A DNA stretch of 64,000 bases from NCBI GenBank assembly GCA_038502055.1, contig JAXRKN010000045.1, positions 9,847,501 to 9,911,500 of the forward strand, written 5' to 3'. The notes beneath the pieces are model-generated. The model was not told the DNA's origin. It searched no databases and saw nothing but the letters and a program-made list of their open reading frames with translations. Positions within the stretch are counted from its first letter, which is position 1. Every line of letters starts with the position of its first letter. A program made the translations under genes and the position numbers. Below are positions 34,785 to 46,264 of this stretch, one piece after another. Origin of the DNA: Tanytarsus gracilentus (Eukaryota > Arthropoda > Insecta > Diptera > Chironomidae).

Positions 34785-35988
34785 TCAATTTTCCTAAGTA
34801 CGTCAACTTTCTACCTAAAAATTCTTGAAACCCCATTGAAAATCCTTGCAATTGTAAATCTCTAAAAACATGTTGAAAGATTTATTTTTTACCTCGCCCA
34901 AAAATTACTTTCTGCTTATGAGTTCATGAGAGTGGTTCAACTGGGAAATGTGGCTTCTTAGAGTATCTTACAAAAACATCAGACTATGTGTGAGGTTTAA
35001 AATCGTGCTGTTGCATTTGTGGTTAGTGTCTGGAGATCTTAAGTGTTTATGAGTTCATTTAATGCATGAGAAAGAATGTTTTTGTGGAAAAGGAAGAGGT
35101 TGGTCTAAATGAAGATCTTTTTTACATGAATTTCACTTAAGTGGATTGTTAAAAATTTTAAAAAAATAAATTTTAAAGTTCTTTAGCAATTAGATAAAAA
35201 TAAAATATTTTTCACTTATAAGTACTTATATAAAATGAAAATTAGAAATTTCAATATCAAAAAGATATAAAAAAGCTTTTCATAAAATAATTTTCCCAAG
35301 CGATAATAATTTTCTAAAAACAATTTTCTTAATAATCCATTCAAGCACTCAAATGCATCCTCGACTCCAATAATATTTTTCATCTTTCTCTCCATTGAAA
35401 ACAACTCAACGCGCTCTAATTTGTCCAGTTAATATCTGTTGATTTCAATCTCTACCCTCGCTTTTAATGCGATTCAAATTTTCTGCTTTTTAATCCTTTC
35501 GATCTATATTTTCGCACTAAACAGATTTAATCTTCTTGTTTGCATCAATTTTTGCATCGAAAGCATCTCGATTTAAAATTGTAAACAACTGCATAGTTGG
35601 TGCATTATTAAGTGGAATTACAGAAGCACTTAATAGGTTAAAATCATGCAACCGTAAACAGTCATTGCAATATTTTAGAACAAAAAACTTTAATTTTCTC
35701 TCGCTCAATTTTCAATTAGATTTTATTGCCATCGAATTAAATTTTTTTGTAAGATAATTAAAATGAATTTACAGCATTGCTCCTTTGCCATATGGAAAAT
35801 TGCTAAATGTTTCCACATAGAAGACTCCTCGAGCACTATCGAAATAGAGAGACAGAAAAATTGTTAAATTGTTGTGCAGTTTTTGGGTGCAGAAGAATTT
35901 TTCAGCTTGTGGGAAATTTAAAAAAAAAAATTTAACGGATTTTTTAAATTTGAATTTTTTTGCTATTTTAAATTTAAAAAAATTCAAT

Positions 35989-37143
35989 CTAAATTTTCCC
36001 GCAAGGCATTATCGAAACGATAACGTACTTACGGTCAATGTATTCGCCCATTAAAACCACACCGGAGCCATTTAAGCAATTACGATGATGTGCTGGCAAT
36101 TGAATTAACGACAAATCGCATTGGTGAGCTTTAAAAGAGTCGGACAATAAAATGGACTCTGCAAAATAGAGTGGCGCTCGATAGTGTGAGCATGCTGTGA
36201 AGGTAAAGATGTCAAGTTTCTCACAGCCTGGCTGTGGTGCGATGCCTCTGTTCGGATAGATGTCACAATGTCCTCTACGACGAGCTCGAAAATGGAATTA
36301 AAAATTTATCGGCAAATTTCTCTCACCTGATTTCAAATTCGCCAGCCAATCCGGCAGACGTGTGAATTTGATCAAGAAACATGAAATCGTGCTTGCTAAC
36401 GGCATCGGTTGAGAATGGTGTAAAGAGAACGCCAGCTGGATCTAAGGATGTCATCCTATGGATTTGAATTAATAATTCGATTGACTTTCGGACAAACTCA
36501 ATAAATTACCTGCCAATTTTACTGTTAAAGCATCGACCGACGTGAGTGCCGATGTGAGCTCCTGGAAAAAAGTTCAAAAATGTAAATTAAAAAAGATGCA
36601 CCTACAAAATCTACCCAAGCTATGTCCAACGATGTGAACCCTTTCCGGATTGACTTTCATCACGGCAATGAAGCCTTTAAAAATCTCACAAATTCTCATT
36701 CCAATCGCTCCAATTAGATCTCGTGCCACAATGTATGGCATTCCTCCAATTTCTCGCCAATCGACTGACACCACATGACTGACATCTAGACGCAAATATG
36801 CATTGCGAACTGGCTGCATTGATGTGTGATCGGGATCAGCATTCCAGCCATGAATCAAAAGCTTAATGTCCTTCTCGTAATCGATATTTTCGAGATGCTT
36901 CGTCTGATAACTGCTGTTTGCAGCAATCACAAATGGCTCATCAAGTGCACGAATGCTAAAATATTTCCAGGAGGAAAAAGCAATAAAAAAATAATCATTA
37001 CTTAAGCGAGGCACTTTCGACATTAATTACGTGGGATAAAATAGCAATTTAATTGTCGACAATTCACGATCGTAATTTTCGAGGAGATTTTCACTGGCGG
37101 CAATGGAAGCGAATAAAAGTGAAATTTCCGTGAATATTTTCAT
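35989..37143 (-). CDS. Secreted pancreatic-lipase-family protein (alpha/beta hydrolase)
   Basis: Five exons on the minus strand join in phase: 37031-37143, 36615-36955, 36510-36561, 36327-36455 and 35989-36274, giving 306 residues. All introns are GT-AG and 52-75 bp long. The start MKIFTEISLLFASIAAS is a signal peptide, so the enzyme is secreted. Family motifs appear in order: LLIHGWNADPDHTSM (oxyanion-hole loop), VSVDWREI, the nucleophile serine in HIVGHSLGAH (formed across the exon 2-3 junction), GLDPAG-like SLDPAGVLF with the acidic residue, IHTSAG, GHCDIYPNRGIAPQPGC, and ACSHYRA with the catalytic histidine. The triad is complete and the length is typical of insect neutral or phospholipase-A1-like lipases. 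The true substrate (triglyceride, galactolipid or phospholipid) cannot be read from the sequence. Without splicing, the frame runs into intron after GHSLG. Confidence 0.92.
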
Positions 37144-40100
37144 GTCTTTTTGCCTTGTTCGTCGTTCAACTGCAATTTTTGTGAGATTGGCGAATATTTT
37201 TTGATGGAAAAAATTTTAAAAAGCTTTTGAGAGCTTTGATGTCTAAATTTTTATCTAGCGTATTTTTAATTCTCTGCCAACTTTCTCTAAATACCACAAA
37301 AACCTTTAATTCACTTTTATTCAACTTCTCTCCTTTGTCGACAAATGAAATTTTATTAATGAAGCTTTCGCCAATTGAAAACTCCAAAAAAAGACTTGTC
37401 TTGTTTTCATATTCTGAGGTTTTGCAATTTAAATTGACGGAATTAATTTTTTTTTCGTTCATATATTTTTATTGTTGATTGTTCAATTTATTTATGATGA
37501 GCGGTTTATGCGTGCAACACGAGTCGTTTTTTAAATTACTCGCGGATATATTTTTTCTCGCTTGTTCCCTAGTTTATTATTGCACATTCGATGAACAGAG
37601 TTTTTGTCGAGTTGAACATTCGTTCCGCTCGTAGAATTGCATTTTTATATCACTTTTTCCCCTGCGGAGATAAAAGCGGGCAATTTATGTATAATCCTAT
37701 CATGCGTACATCCTATGAGCTGAATTGTGAATTAACAGAGAGCTTTTCGATGGGAAAAATTAGGAAATTTATTCGAGCGGAGAAAATAATTGAATGAAAA
37801 CATTTGTTGTGTTTACAATGGATTATGAAAAAAGTAAAATGGTAGAAATTCGATGAAGAAAACATTTGCAAGTTTACAGCTATAGTTTTTAAATCTAACT
37901 CAATAGAATTCATATTGTACATTCAAATTTTGTATTTTTACTATCTGTTTTTAATTAAACCGTCCTTAATATTTTTTGCTCCCTCCGTCCAAAATCCTTC
38001 AATAAAGATTATATTTTTAATTGGATTTCTCCAATTTTTTTCAGAGCTTAAAAAACGCACAAAAAAACATCGAAACCACAAAACTTCCATAAAGCAATCG
38101 CAGAAACAGAATCAGCGGTGTTTTTTGTGGTAAAAAAGTCAGAGGGAGAAAATTGATTTCACTAAAAAAGCAACAAGGTTTGAAATTATTTATTTAAATT
38201 AGAAAATGCTTTAAAAAATTTAGCAAGCAAAATTGATTGAAATTTCAAGTCTGAATATTTTTCATTTAATATATTTAATTAAAGTCTTAATTTTTTATAT
38301 TTTCATCCCTTAAATTTTCGGACTGTCTTATTTAAACATTGAAATTCTGTTCACATTTAATTTTAATTTTTAATTAAAATATTTCAACAAACATTTATTT
38401 TAAAATCCTTTGATAATTCTGAATCTGATCACCCGCTCAATTCTAATCAAACATTGCATAAGCAATAAAAGGTGGAACTCGCTCTAACATTGAGTTCATC
38501 GCAGCACTGAGTTACATAAGCATTCATCACATATCAGATTTAATTGAAATCGAATACGAATAAACATAAATCTGGTGCATGACTCAATCAAAAGCGTCAT
38601 TCGTATGTGCGATTTGTAATAAAAAAAATCTCGACGTAATGCAAGTAGGGAGAGAACATGATGGAATCGCGTTGAGTCAGCAAAAAAAATTTCGATTCAA
38701 CTTGAAATCGAAAATAATCAAGATGCATTTTGCTGGTTTTCTTTTTATGTTTTTGATACCATAGCAGATTAAAGATATAAAGCAAGTTGTTTGCAAATCC
38801 CTTTCATTGAGGGCACTCAATGTTCATGCATGAGTAAAGAAATTTTACGATTTATTTTGTTGTGTAAAATTGAAAAAGAATCGAGATAAAATTGAAAATT
38901 TTCGGTTGAGAGAATTATTGAGAAAAAAAATGATTGAAAATTTTCATGGGTTTGAGGAAAATTTAAAGAAAAGGTTTTGAGTGAGGTATTTTAGAGTTTT
39001 GTTGATATTTATGAGTGACCACTTGAAATTTCAATATTGTCAATAAAAAATACTTTTAGGTTTAAATTTATTAATTTTGTTACATTTAAATGCATTTTTA
39101 AAAATTAATTTTTATTTAGGGTAAAATAATTATTTAACGAACAAAATAATTTTGAATTTAGTAAAGAAGTAACATAGGAATAAAATTGAGTTTGCATAAA
39201 AATGTAAACAAATTAACTTTTTACTACATTAAGTAACCCCTTAAATTTTAAAATTTCAATTTTATTCTTAAATCGACAAATTTTAATTTAATATTTTCAA
39301 GACTTTTTTTTCGAAAAAAATTCTTAACCATAATAAATTTTCATTATTTAGCTTCTTCAATAAATTCCAGCAATTCTTCACCCTCGTCTTTAAATTCCCC
39401 ATAATCATGAATTATTGATGAAATAAGTTTGCAAAATTTTCCATCATACGCATTATAATTTATTCGTTCAATTTCCCTTTGATAAAATTTCATGACATAG
39501 GCACTATTTATGCATGTACTCCCACATCATCATCCACACAAATTCCAACTGTACCTCATTGAACTTGAAAGCGATTAAAAAGGATTTTCTAACTTTTTCC
39601 ATTTCCGAATTGTTGATGAAGTGAAATGCCTTTTATCCTTCTCGCTCGACCCATTTTGCTTTCTCGACATTCACATGATTATTTTACAATTTTTCTTCTC
39701 CTTGAGAGCTAAAAATTCCATTATTTTTTTCAACTCTATCGCTGCCAGCGGAGATGGACGATATGTAACGGGGTAAAAAGGTGCAAAATCTCAATCGCAC
39801 CTTAAAAAAGGTAGAAAGGTCAAACTTTATAAAATTTCTTTCTCTTTTTCTAATTAAATCACATGTCAGAAAAGCTAAAAAATATAAATTTTGCTAAAAA
39901 GAAAACTTTTCGCCATCTATAAGAATTTAAATGTTTATTGTCGAGAGAAAAATGTCCAAAATGAATTGGCAAAAGTGTTGAAATTTATTGCTCAATTTGT
40001 AAACTAAATTTATAGTTGTTTATCACATACTGAGCGAGAGCGCATGGAGAGACAGTTTTCATCATGACTATAAATATGGAGAGAGCTAAATTAAATTATC

Positions 40101-41397
40101 CTCATGATGATTCTTCATCAATCCATTAAAAAGAATGTGTTTGAGTGAAAATAATTTCTAAGTGAATAAAATTCTTCACATAAATTTTGTGTTGCGAGAA
40201 AATCTGAGAATTCTTTTTCAGGAAAAGGAACTCGATTATTCTCATGATAAGGATTGAAATACGCAATAAATGTGCAAATCATGAATATGATAAATGATAA
40301 GGAGTGGAAAAAAGTTTTCGATGTAACTCGAATCCACATACATACAAACACTCACTTATAAATCCTCCGACCCATGTCGTCTGGTATGCTCATGTGATAT
40401 TTGATGTATCCATATCATGCCTACATTCGACACGACTCGTTTTCATTACATTTCGGAGGGTTTTTATTGCCATTCTCTCTCTCATTTCCACCATCGTCAT
40501 TGTCGTACGGATATCGTAACGGAAATTGAATCATGAATGAAATTTATGTGTGACTCGGTACTTGCTACCTATGCTAATAATCAACAAAAAGCAGTGAGAG
40601 TCGTTAAAGCCATTTTGCAAATTGAAATGGCGTGAAGAAAATGGAAAAATTTGTATTGATTTTTTAAAATGTTCTTTTTGTATGCTTAAGCATGCTTTGA
40701 AATTTTCAAGGGCAATTTCTGATATTTCATAAAGTTTATTATTTTAAGAGATAATTTTCTCTAAAAATAATTTCATTGCAAAATTACTCTCGAAAAAAAT
40801 TATAATTTTGTTGCAATTAAATCAATCACGGGTTAATTTGCAAGTTTAATGATTTTCATCAATTAAAATCAACTCAATGGTCCAAGAGAAAAAAAAGGAG
40901 TCGAAAATATATTTTCGGGGCATCACAAATTAATTAATTAATTGAAATTCCATCTAATTGCAAATTAAATGTTCACGTGAATGTGTGTTGCGTGAATACG
41001 AGCGGAAAAATTATTTCGCATTAAAATTATTTTAATTAGATTAAACAATTTTCACAACATTGCACTCGATGAGGATAATTTCAAGGGATGAACACTTTAA
41101 ATTTAAATTAATTGTAAGTTTTCATCCGCTTGCACTTAATCCTTTTAATTACATTTTTATCTTTTCCCATAGCAACGCGTGAGATGAAAAAAGTGAACTA
41201 CAGACGCACTGTGTTACAGAGCGGTTTCATGCTCTACTGACCACGTTAATTACGTATACTATGGGGTAATTGCGATATCATTCAAAAAACAGAGTCGATA
41301 ATTGTAAACCAAAATAACAACGGTAACCATGGCGCTTTAATTTTGTATAAACACAAAACTTTCATAATAACTCGTGCATTAAGTTTTTTTAGTAAAA
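37144..41397. other. Intergenic region between lipase and FBF1-like gene
   Basis: The two genes diverge from this 4.2-kb stretch, so it must contain both promoters. I do not see a convincing TATA box for either. A mini-palindrome lies at 41081-41132 (TCAAGGGATG and CATCCGCTTGCA). One small minus-strand ORF at 39344-39493 is described separately. Nothing else is supported. Confidence 0.5.
39344..39493 (-). CDS. Candidate small ORF, 49 codons (very tentative)
   Basis: The frame starts MKFYQREIERINYNAYDGKF and ends in an acidic helix-like stretch (KDEGEELLEFIEEAK) before TAA. Its composition is less biased to Phe/Lys/Asn than the random frames around it. It is open for 11 further codons upstream of the ATG, so it might instead be the last exon of a minus-strand gene. 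The upstream sequence lacks a good pyrimidine tract. I recognise no family. Confidence 0.2.
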   Translation of the reverse strand: MKFYQREIERINYNAYDGKFCKLISSIIHDYGEFKDEGEELLEFIEEAK

Positions 41398-44300
41398 ATG
41401 AATCTCGATCTCGATGATGATCCTTTGGGAGATTTACTGAGTGATGGCAGTAACGATAGTTTCTTTGGAATTGAGCCGCCTAAAAAAGTAGCGACCGCAA
41501 CCGCAGTTAAGACTGAAAAAAAGGACGTGAAAGAGCCTTCAAAGAAAATGGAGCAGTTGTTTGGAATTACCGAAGAAAAATTTGAGCAGATCAAGCCGAA
41601 AATGGAATCATCACCAATTAAAAATGTCCCGAAAGCGCTGCCACGTTCTGCGCCTCTGCCAAAGTCACCCACTCGCTCAAACAATGACAGTCTCAATTCT
41701 GATTTGGGATTCGATCCGAGACAGCCTAAAAAGAAGCACAGCATTCTTGATGAATTGCTCGGCATAACAGCCACCGAGTCTTCAACTGCTAAACTACCCC
41801 AAAAATCTACATCGAAAGCACCCATCTCACGTCAAACAACCTCCGAGACAACAATGTCGGAGCAACATGTCGGTATGGAATATCCAATGACAACCGCACG
41901 TAAACCGAGTCGTCGACAATCGGCAGTTGCTTTTAGTGATCCATTAGGATTGCTGGGAGAGCAGATAAAAAAGGCCCAAAAGCCATCGGCGCGTAAAAGC
42001 ATTGCGGGCACAGAGTGGCTTTTTAATGATCCGCCGCCACCTCTCACTAAACTCAAATCGTCACCCTTAATTCAAGTAACTTCAAATGTCAATGAACAAA
42101 AACAGACCGAAGACGAGCCGGTTTCATCAAATGTTACGAGTCTCGAGTCAAAGGGTAAATCACACCCGCCTCCGTTAATGGAGAGTCTTGTTGCCGAAAC
42201 ACAAAATTCACTCAATAATCTTAAGCAACAAGAATTTCAATTAATGGTTGCCGCTCAAATGAAGACACAGGAGAACGTGTTGGTGGAAATGAAAAATAAA
42301 CAGCAAGATCTGTTAAAGCAGCAGGTAACTTTTTGTATTTTTATGTTTGATTTTATTGAATTAAAAATGTCTGATTTAAAAAAATAATTACTTTTTCAAA
42401 ATTTTTAAAAATCTAAATTTAAATTAAAAATACCTAAGGGGTTGGTAACTCATAAAATAAAATTAAATGTTGCTGAAAATAATAAAAATAATATTACAAT
42501 TATTATTCATATTATTTTAAAAAAATAATTAATAAACAATTGATAATAAATATTAAATAACTTTCGACTCTTAATTTAAATTTGCCAAAAAAATATCAAT
42601 TTTTAAAAATAATAAATTATTGCGAGCGTTCTAACCCCTTTTAAAAATTCATTACTCTAACAAGTTATTAACAATGTCCATTTATCCACAGGAGCATCAA
42701 TTCAATGAGCTGTTGAAGAAGCAAATTAAACGCCAGAGCGAATTGGAAGGGATTATTGAGAATCAACAAGACCGAATAAACAGTCACATACAAGCGTTAA
42801 TGGCATCATCGCAAACTCACATTGATATTCCCTACATGAAACCAATGGAGAGCACAGCGTCGATTGCTGCGGGTGTTGCGTCAACTCCGTTTGAAAAAAT
42901 TGAACTCGAGAGTGATGTAAAGCGGCTGGAGATGGAGAAACTGCGTCTCGAAGACTTGCTATCGAATATTCATGATAATCATGAAAAGGAAATCATTATG
43001 GTGGAGTCGAGCTATAAAAAGCGCATACAGTTAATGGAGGAGAATCTCGCATCAATGGAGGAGCGATACAAGAGCGAAATAATGACACTAGAAAAGTTCT
43101 ATGTCGATAAAATTAAATCTTTCAACGTGGAGCGTGAAACCGTCATCGGAAATTTCGAAGTAAAGATAAAGTCGATGGAGGAAAGTCATCAAAGTTTTAT
43201 CGATAAGCTCAAGACAGGCTACGAGCAAGATTTGGTGATGTTGAAGAGTCATTACGAGGAAATGATGCAGAACATTAGGAAATCAAAATTTATGGAATTC
43301 GCTATCAGAGAAGAGAGTCTCTCCTATGGGGATATGATAAAGCGCGCTTCAAGTAATTTGGAGAGTGCTTCGGGCGATATTCAATCATTGCATGATGTAC
43401 TGCAGGAAAAGCTCAACGTTGTCGAACGCGATAGAGAAATTTCGTTGAGCGCACGCGAAAAAAGGCTCGAGGGTGAGATTAAAATTCAATTCTTTCGGTT
43501 GTTATCGTTTCGGTTAAATCGTAAACAGTTATGAGCTTCATAATCAGGATTCAATTAGAAGGGAGCGGGGTTAGATTATTAGCAAAATATAATAATGATA
43601 AACTTTCAACTAGAGAAAATTAAATTAAATAAACGTCAATTTAATTTTAATTTCGAATGAATTTTCAAGCACTTGCAACTTTTTTCTCCTTTAATTACAT
43701 TTTCTCGAGAAACAATTTCATCCCATCAACTAGATCCTTGTAACATGAAAAGAAAACTTTCAATGATTCTTCATCCATCCTCAAAGTTTTTTTTTATAAG
43801 AGCATCTCATCGATGCATGCTGTATAAGGAATTCATTTTAATTAAATTTCTCCTAATTATCAGAGCAACAAAAGTTACTGGAGCGTGTTCGAGCAGCATC
43901 AGAAGCGGAACGGCAAAAACTTTTCGAGTTAGTTCATAGTTTGGAATTTAAGCTGAATACGATCGACCAAGTGAGGCTATAAAAAAATGTTTTCCTTACC
44001 ATCAATAAGAAGGGATTTGGGGTTGATTTGAAAATTAGGTCAATTGTTATAAATTTTTTAAAATTGTTTTTTAATTTTTTGATTTTAAAATTTTTTTTTT
44101 TTAAATTTCAAAAAATAAAAAAACAAATTTTATTGTGACCTAATTTTTAATCGATCCTCAAGAGAAATCAAGAAATTCCTTCCTTAAAAAATTCTTTTCG
44201 TATTTTTTCCCTCTAAATCTCTCAATGCTTCTAATTTTCCACGCTACACCAGAAATCAGAGGAGGAACAATGGAGCTTGAAAGAAAAACTCATGGCATTC

Positions 44301-46161
44301 GAAGTGGAGCGTAAATCTTTCGAGAAGGAAAAGGAATTTTTGCGAAATCAGATTGCAAGCGAGCAGCAAAAAGTTCAAGTAATTTAAAGATTAAGATGAG
44401 ACAATGGAATGGAATGAGCAATGAATAAGAAGCAAAATACAAAAAAATGTCATGAATAATTCATTTAGCATCTCTCTCGCTCTGTTGCATACAGAGTGGG
44501 AGTCTGTGCCATCTATCTCAATCCTTTTCATCTTCTTATTTATAAAACATCCATTATTGTTATTATTGTTGATATTGCATTCATTTTCGGATATTTATAC
44601 ACACAGGAACAAAAGCAATCACAGTTGAATGAGCACGCAAAATTGCTAAAACATATTGAGGAAGAACGATTGAAGTTGCAAGAGGAGCGGGCACGATGTG
44701 AAATGGCTAAAACATTACAGTCAAAGAATGCCGACGATATGGGACGCTCTCGGGTAGAAATTGATGCGGCCGTCAAATATGCTGAAGTAAATATGCTTTT
44801 GAGCAGGTTTTTGTGACAGCTTTGAGTTCAAGTTTTTTTAAACATTTTCATAAATTTTGTCACACAAAATATTTAAATGATTAGCAAGTGACGTAATTTA
44901 TGAACAATTTCCACTTATTTATTCCTTTTGAGTTGTCATGTCAACATTTAATCATTTCTATAAAACGCCAGACACCAGAAATACTAATGATTCCTTTCCT
45001 CATCAAGCTCTGAAAGACTTTCAACTATTTTTTAATTAAAAATTTCCATCATTCCATTTTAATTCACTCAAGGATGCAGCAAAGCAACTGGAGAAGGAGC
45101 GAGAACGTTTGATTGAGATTCAACGACAATTCGAAGCGAAACGACATGAGATGATGGATCGAGAGAGTGCAGTGCGCGTGAAGCAGTCCGAGTTGGAAAA
45201 TTCAATTATCAAAGTGAAACAAAGAGAGGTATGTCAATGTTGTCAGTGCATATATGCGAGGTTGGAGATCAAAGGATGGAAATCGACATTTATTTCAGGA
45301 TGAAAATACAGAAATAATTGAAACGACATGAATGGGCGGAAATTAAAAAATTCTAAATTCCAGCAAAAAATATCATATCAATCCCTTGGTTACTCTTTAA
45401 CTGTTTAAAAATTTAGAATTTGAATTTTTTTAATTCCGAAATTCCCGGAAATTTTTCCCGGAAAACATTTGGTTGGTTAGTGAGCATTTTTCCGAATTAT
45501 CCGAACACTCACGAACACTTCCGAATGATTTTTATTCAAAATGTTGAAAAACCCTTCATTTTTGTCTCATATTTCCGTTATGATACTTTATCCGGTTACC
45601 TACAGCAAAGTCAACTCCATCAACATCCTCGAATTTTTTCTCGCAAACTTTTTTGACATTTTCATTCTCATTCAGACGCAAGCTGAAAATGCTCTCCGAC
45701 AAACAAAGAAAACGGAACTTGTATTGATGTCAAAATATCAATCGTTGCAAAAGTACACGATGGATTTGTCGGAACGTGAAACGAAAATTGCCAGAGAGCG
45801 ACTCGATTTGAATTCGGAGAAGTTGGAAATGCAAGCGCAACGCAAGAAACTTCATGAGACACGATGCAGCTTGTGTAAAATTGGCGAGAAGGCGAACGAG
45901 CTAAAGGGCTTTATGCAGCATCATCAGCAAGGCAAGGATGCAAATGTCGATGATGACTTTGACAATATCAGCGGTGCCAATAATGAGCGAGTAAATGTGG
46001 AAAGTTTTAGCTTTAGTGGCAGTGCGAGAGATATGAATTTAATGGCGAGCATTGCCGAGGATTTAGAAAATGTGCCAAACCTGGTCGACATGAACGACGA
46101 CATGCTCGACTCTGACTTACTCATGCTGAAATTTGATGTTCTCAACTCCATATCTAAATGA
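41398..46161 (+). CDS. FBF1: FBF1-like centriolar transition-fibre coiled-coil protein
   Basis: Seven exons join in phase: 41398-42324, 42692-43472, 43864-43970, 44253-44378, 44607-44786, 45073-45228 and 45676-46161, giving 920 residues. The N-terminal part is disordered and rich in Ser/Pro/Lys. It carries short motifs typical of Fas-binding factor 1: DDDPLGDLLSD near the start, SILDELLG (about 115-123), RKPSRRQS, an acidic-aromatic TEWLF and a PPLMESL segment just before the coiled coil. From about residue 270 to 850 it is predicted coiled coil (heptad-like, rich in E/K/Q/R). In vertebrates FBF1 sits on the distal appendages of the basal body and is needed for cilium gating. In insects, cilia occur in sensory neurons and sperm. 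The C-terminal tail is acidic (MNDDMLDSDLLMLKFD). Several other coiled-coil families are possible, so the call rests on the N-terminal motifs. Confidence 0.8.
42436..42641. repeat. Palindromic AT-rich repeat in FBF1-like intron 1
   Basis: AAGGGGTTGGTAAC on the left pairs loosely with GTTCTAACCCCTT on the right, around about 180 bp of almost pure A+T. The ends resemble the AGGGATGGAAA mini-palindrome family. Confidence 0.55.
44017..44160. repeat. Palindromic repeat with AAAATTAGGTCA arms in FBF1-like intron 3
   Basis: TTGGGGTTGATTTGAAAATTAGGTCA on the left is matched by an inverted TGACCTAATTTTTAATCGATCCTCA-type arm on the right. Related GACCTAATTTTAA and GACCTAACTAATTTTA sequences occur near 55634 and 50452, so it is a dispersed family. 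Confidence 0.55.
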
Positions 46162-46258
46162 TGATTTTCTAGGCAACGAAATTTTTTTAATGGTGACACG
46201 CACTGTGACTGACTACGAACCTTTTTTTCTTCATTCGACGTGTGTGAAAAGAATATGA

Positions 46259-46264
46259 AATAAA
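46259..46264 (+). terminator. Poly(A) signal of the FBF1-like gene
   Basis: AATAAA lies about 100 bp after the stop codon. Confidence 0.5.

Larger units (their letters stand above)
22526..35988. other. Long gene-poor region (13.5 kb)
   Basis: I see no supported gene on either strand. The longest frames are under 95 codons and show no motifs. The region is strongly AT-rich with many short homopolymer runs and homeodomain-type TTAATTAATTA stretches (for example 25036-25095). It contains one clear MITE (25501-25662) and several short palindromic repeats (24531-24599, 34648-34784, about 33880-33955). It could be intergenic, or an intron of a gene whose exons lie outside the window. Confidence 0.5.
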
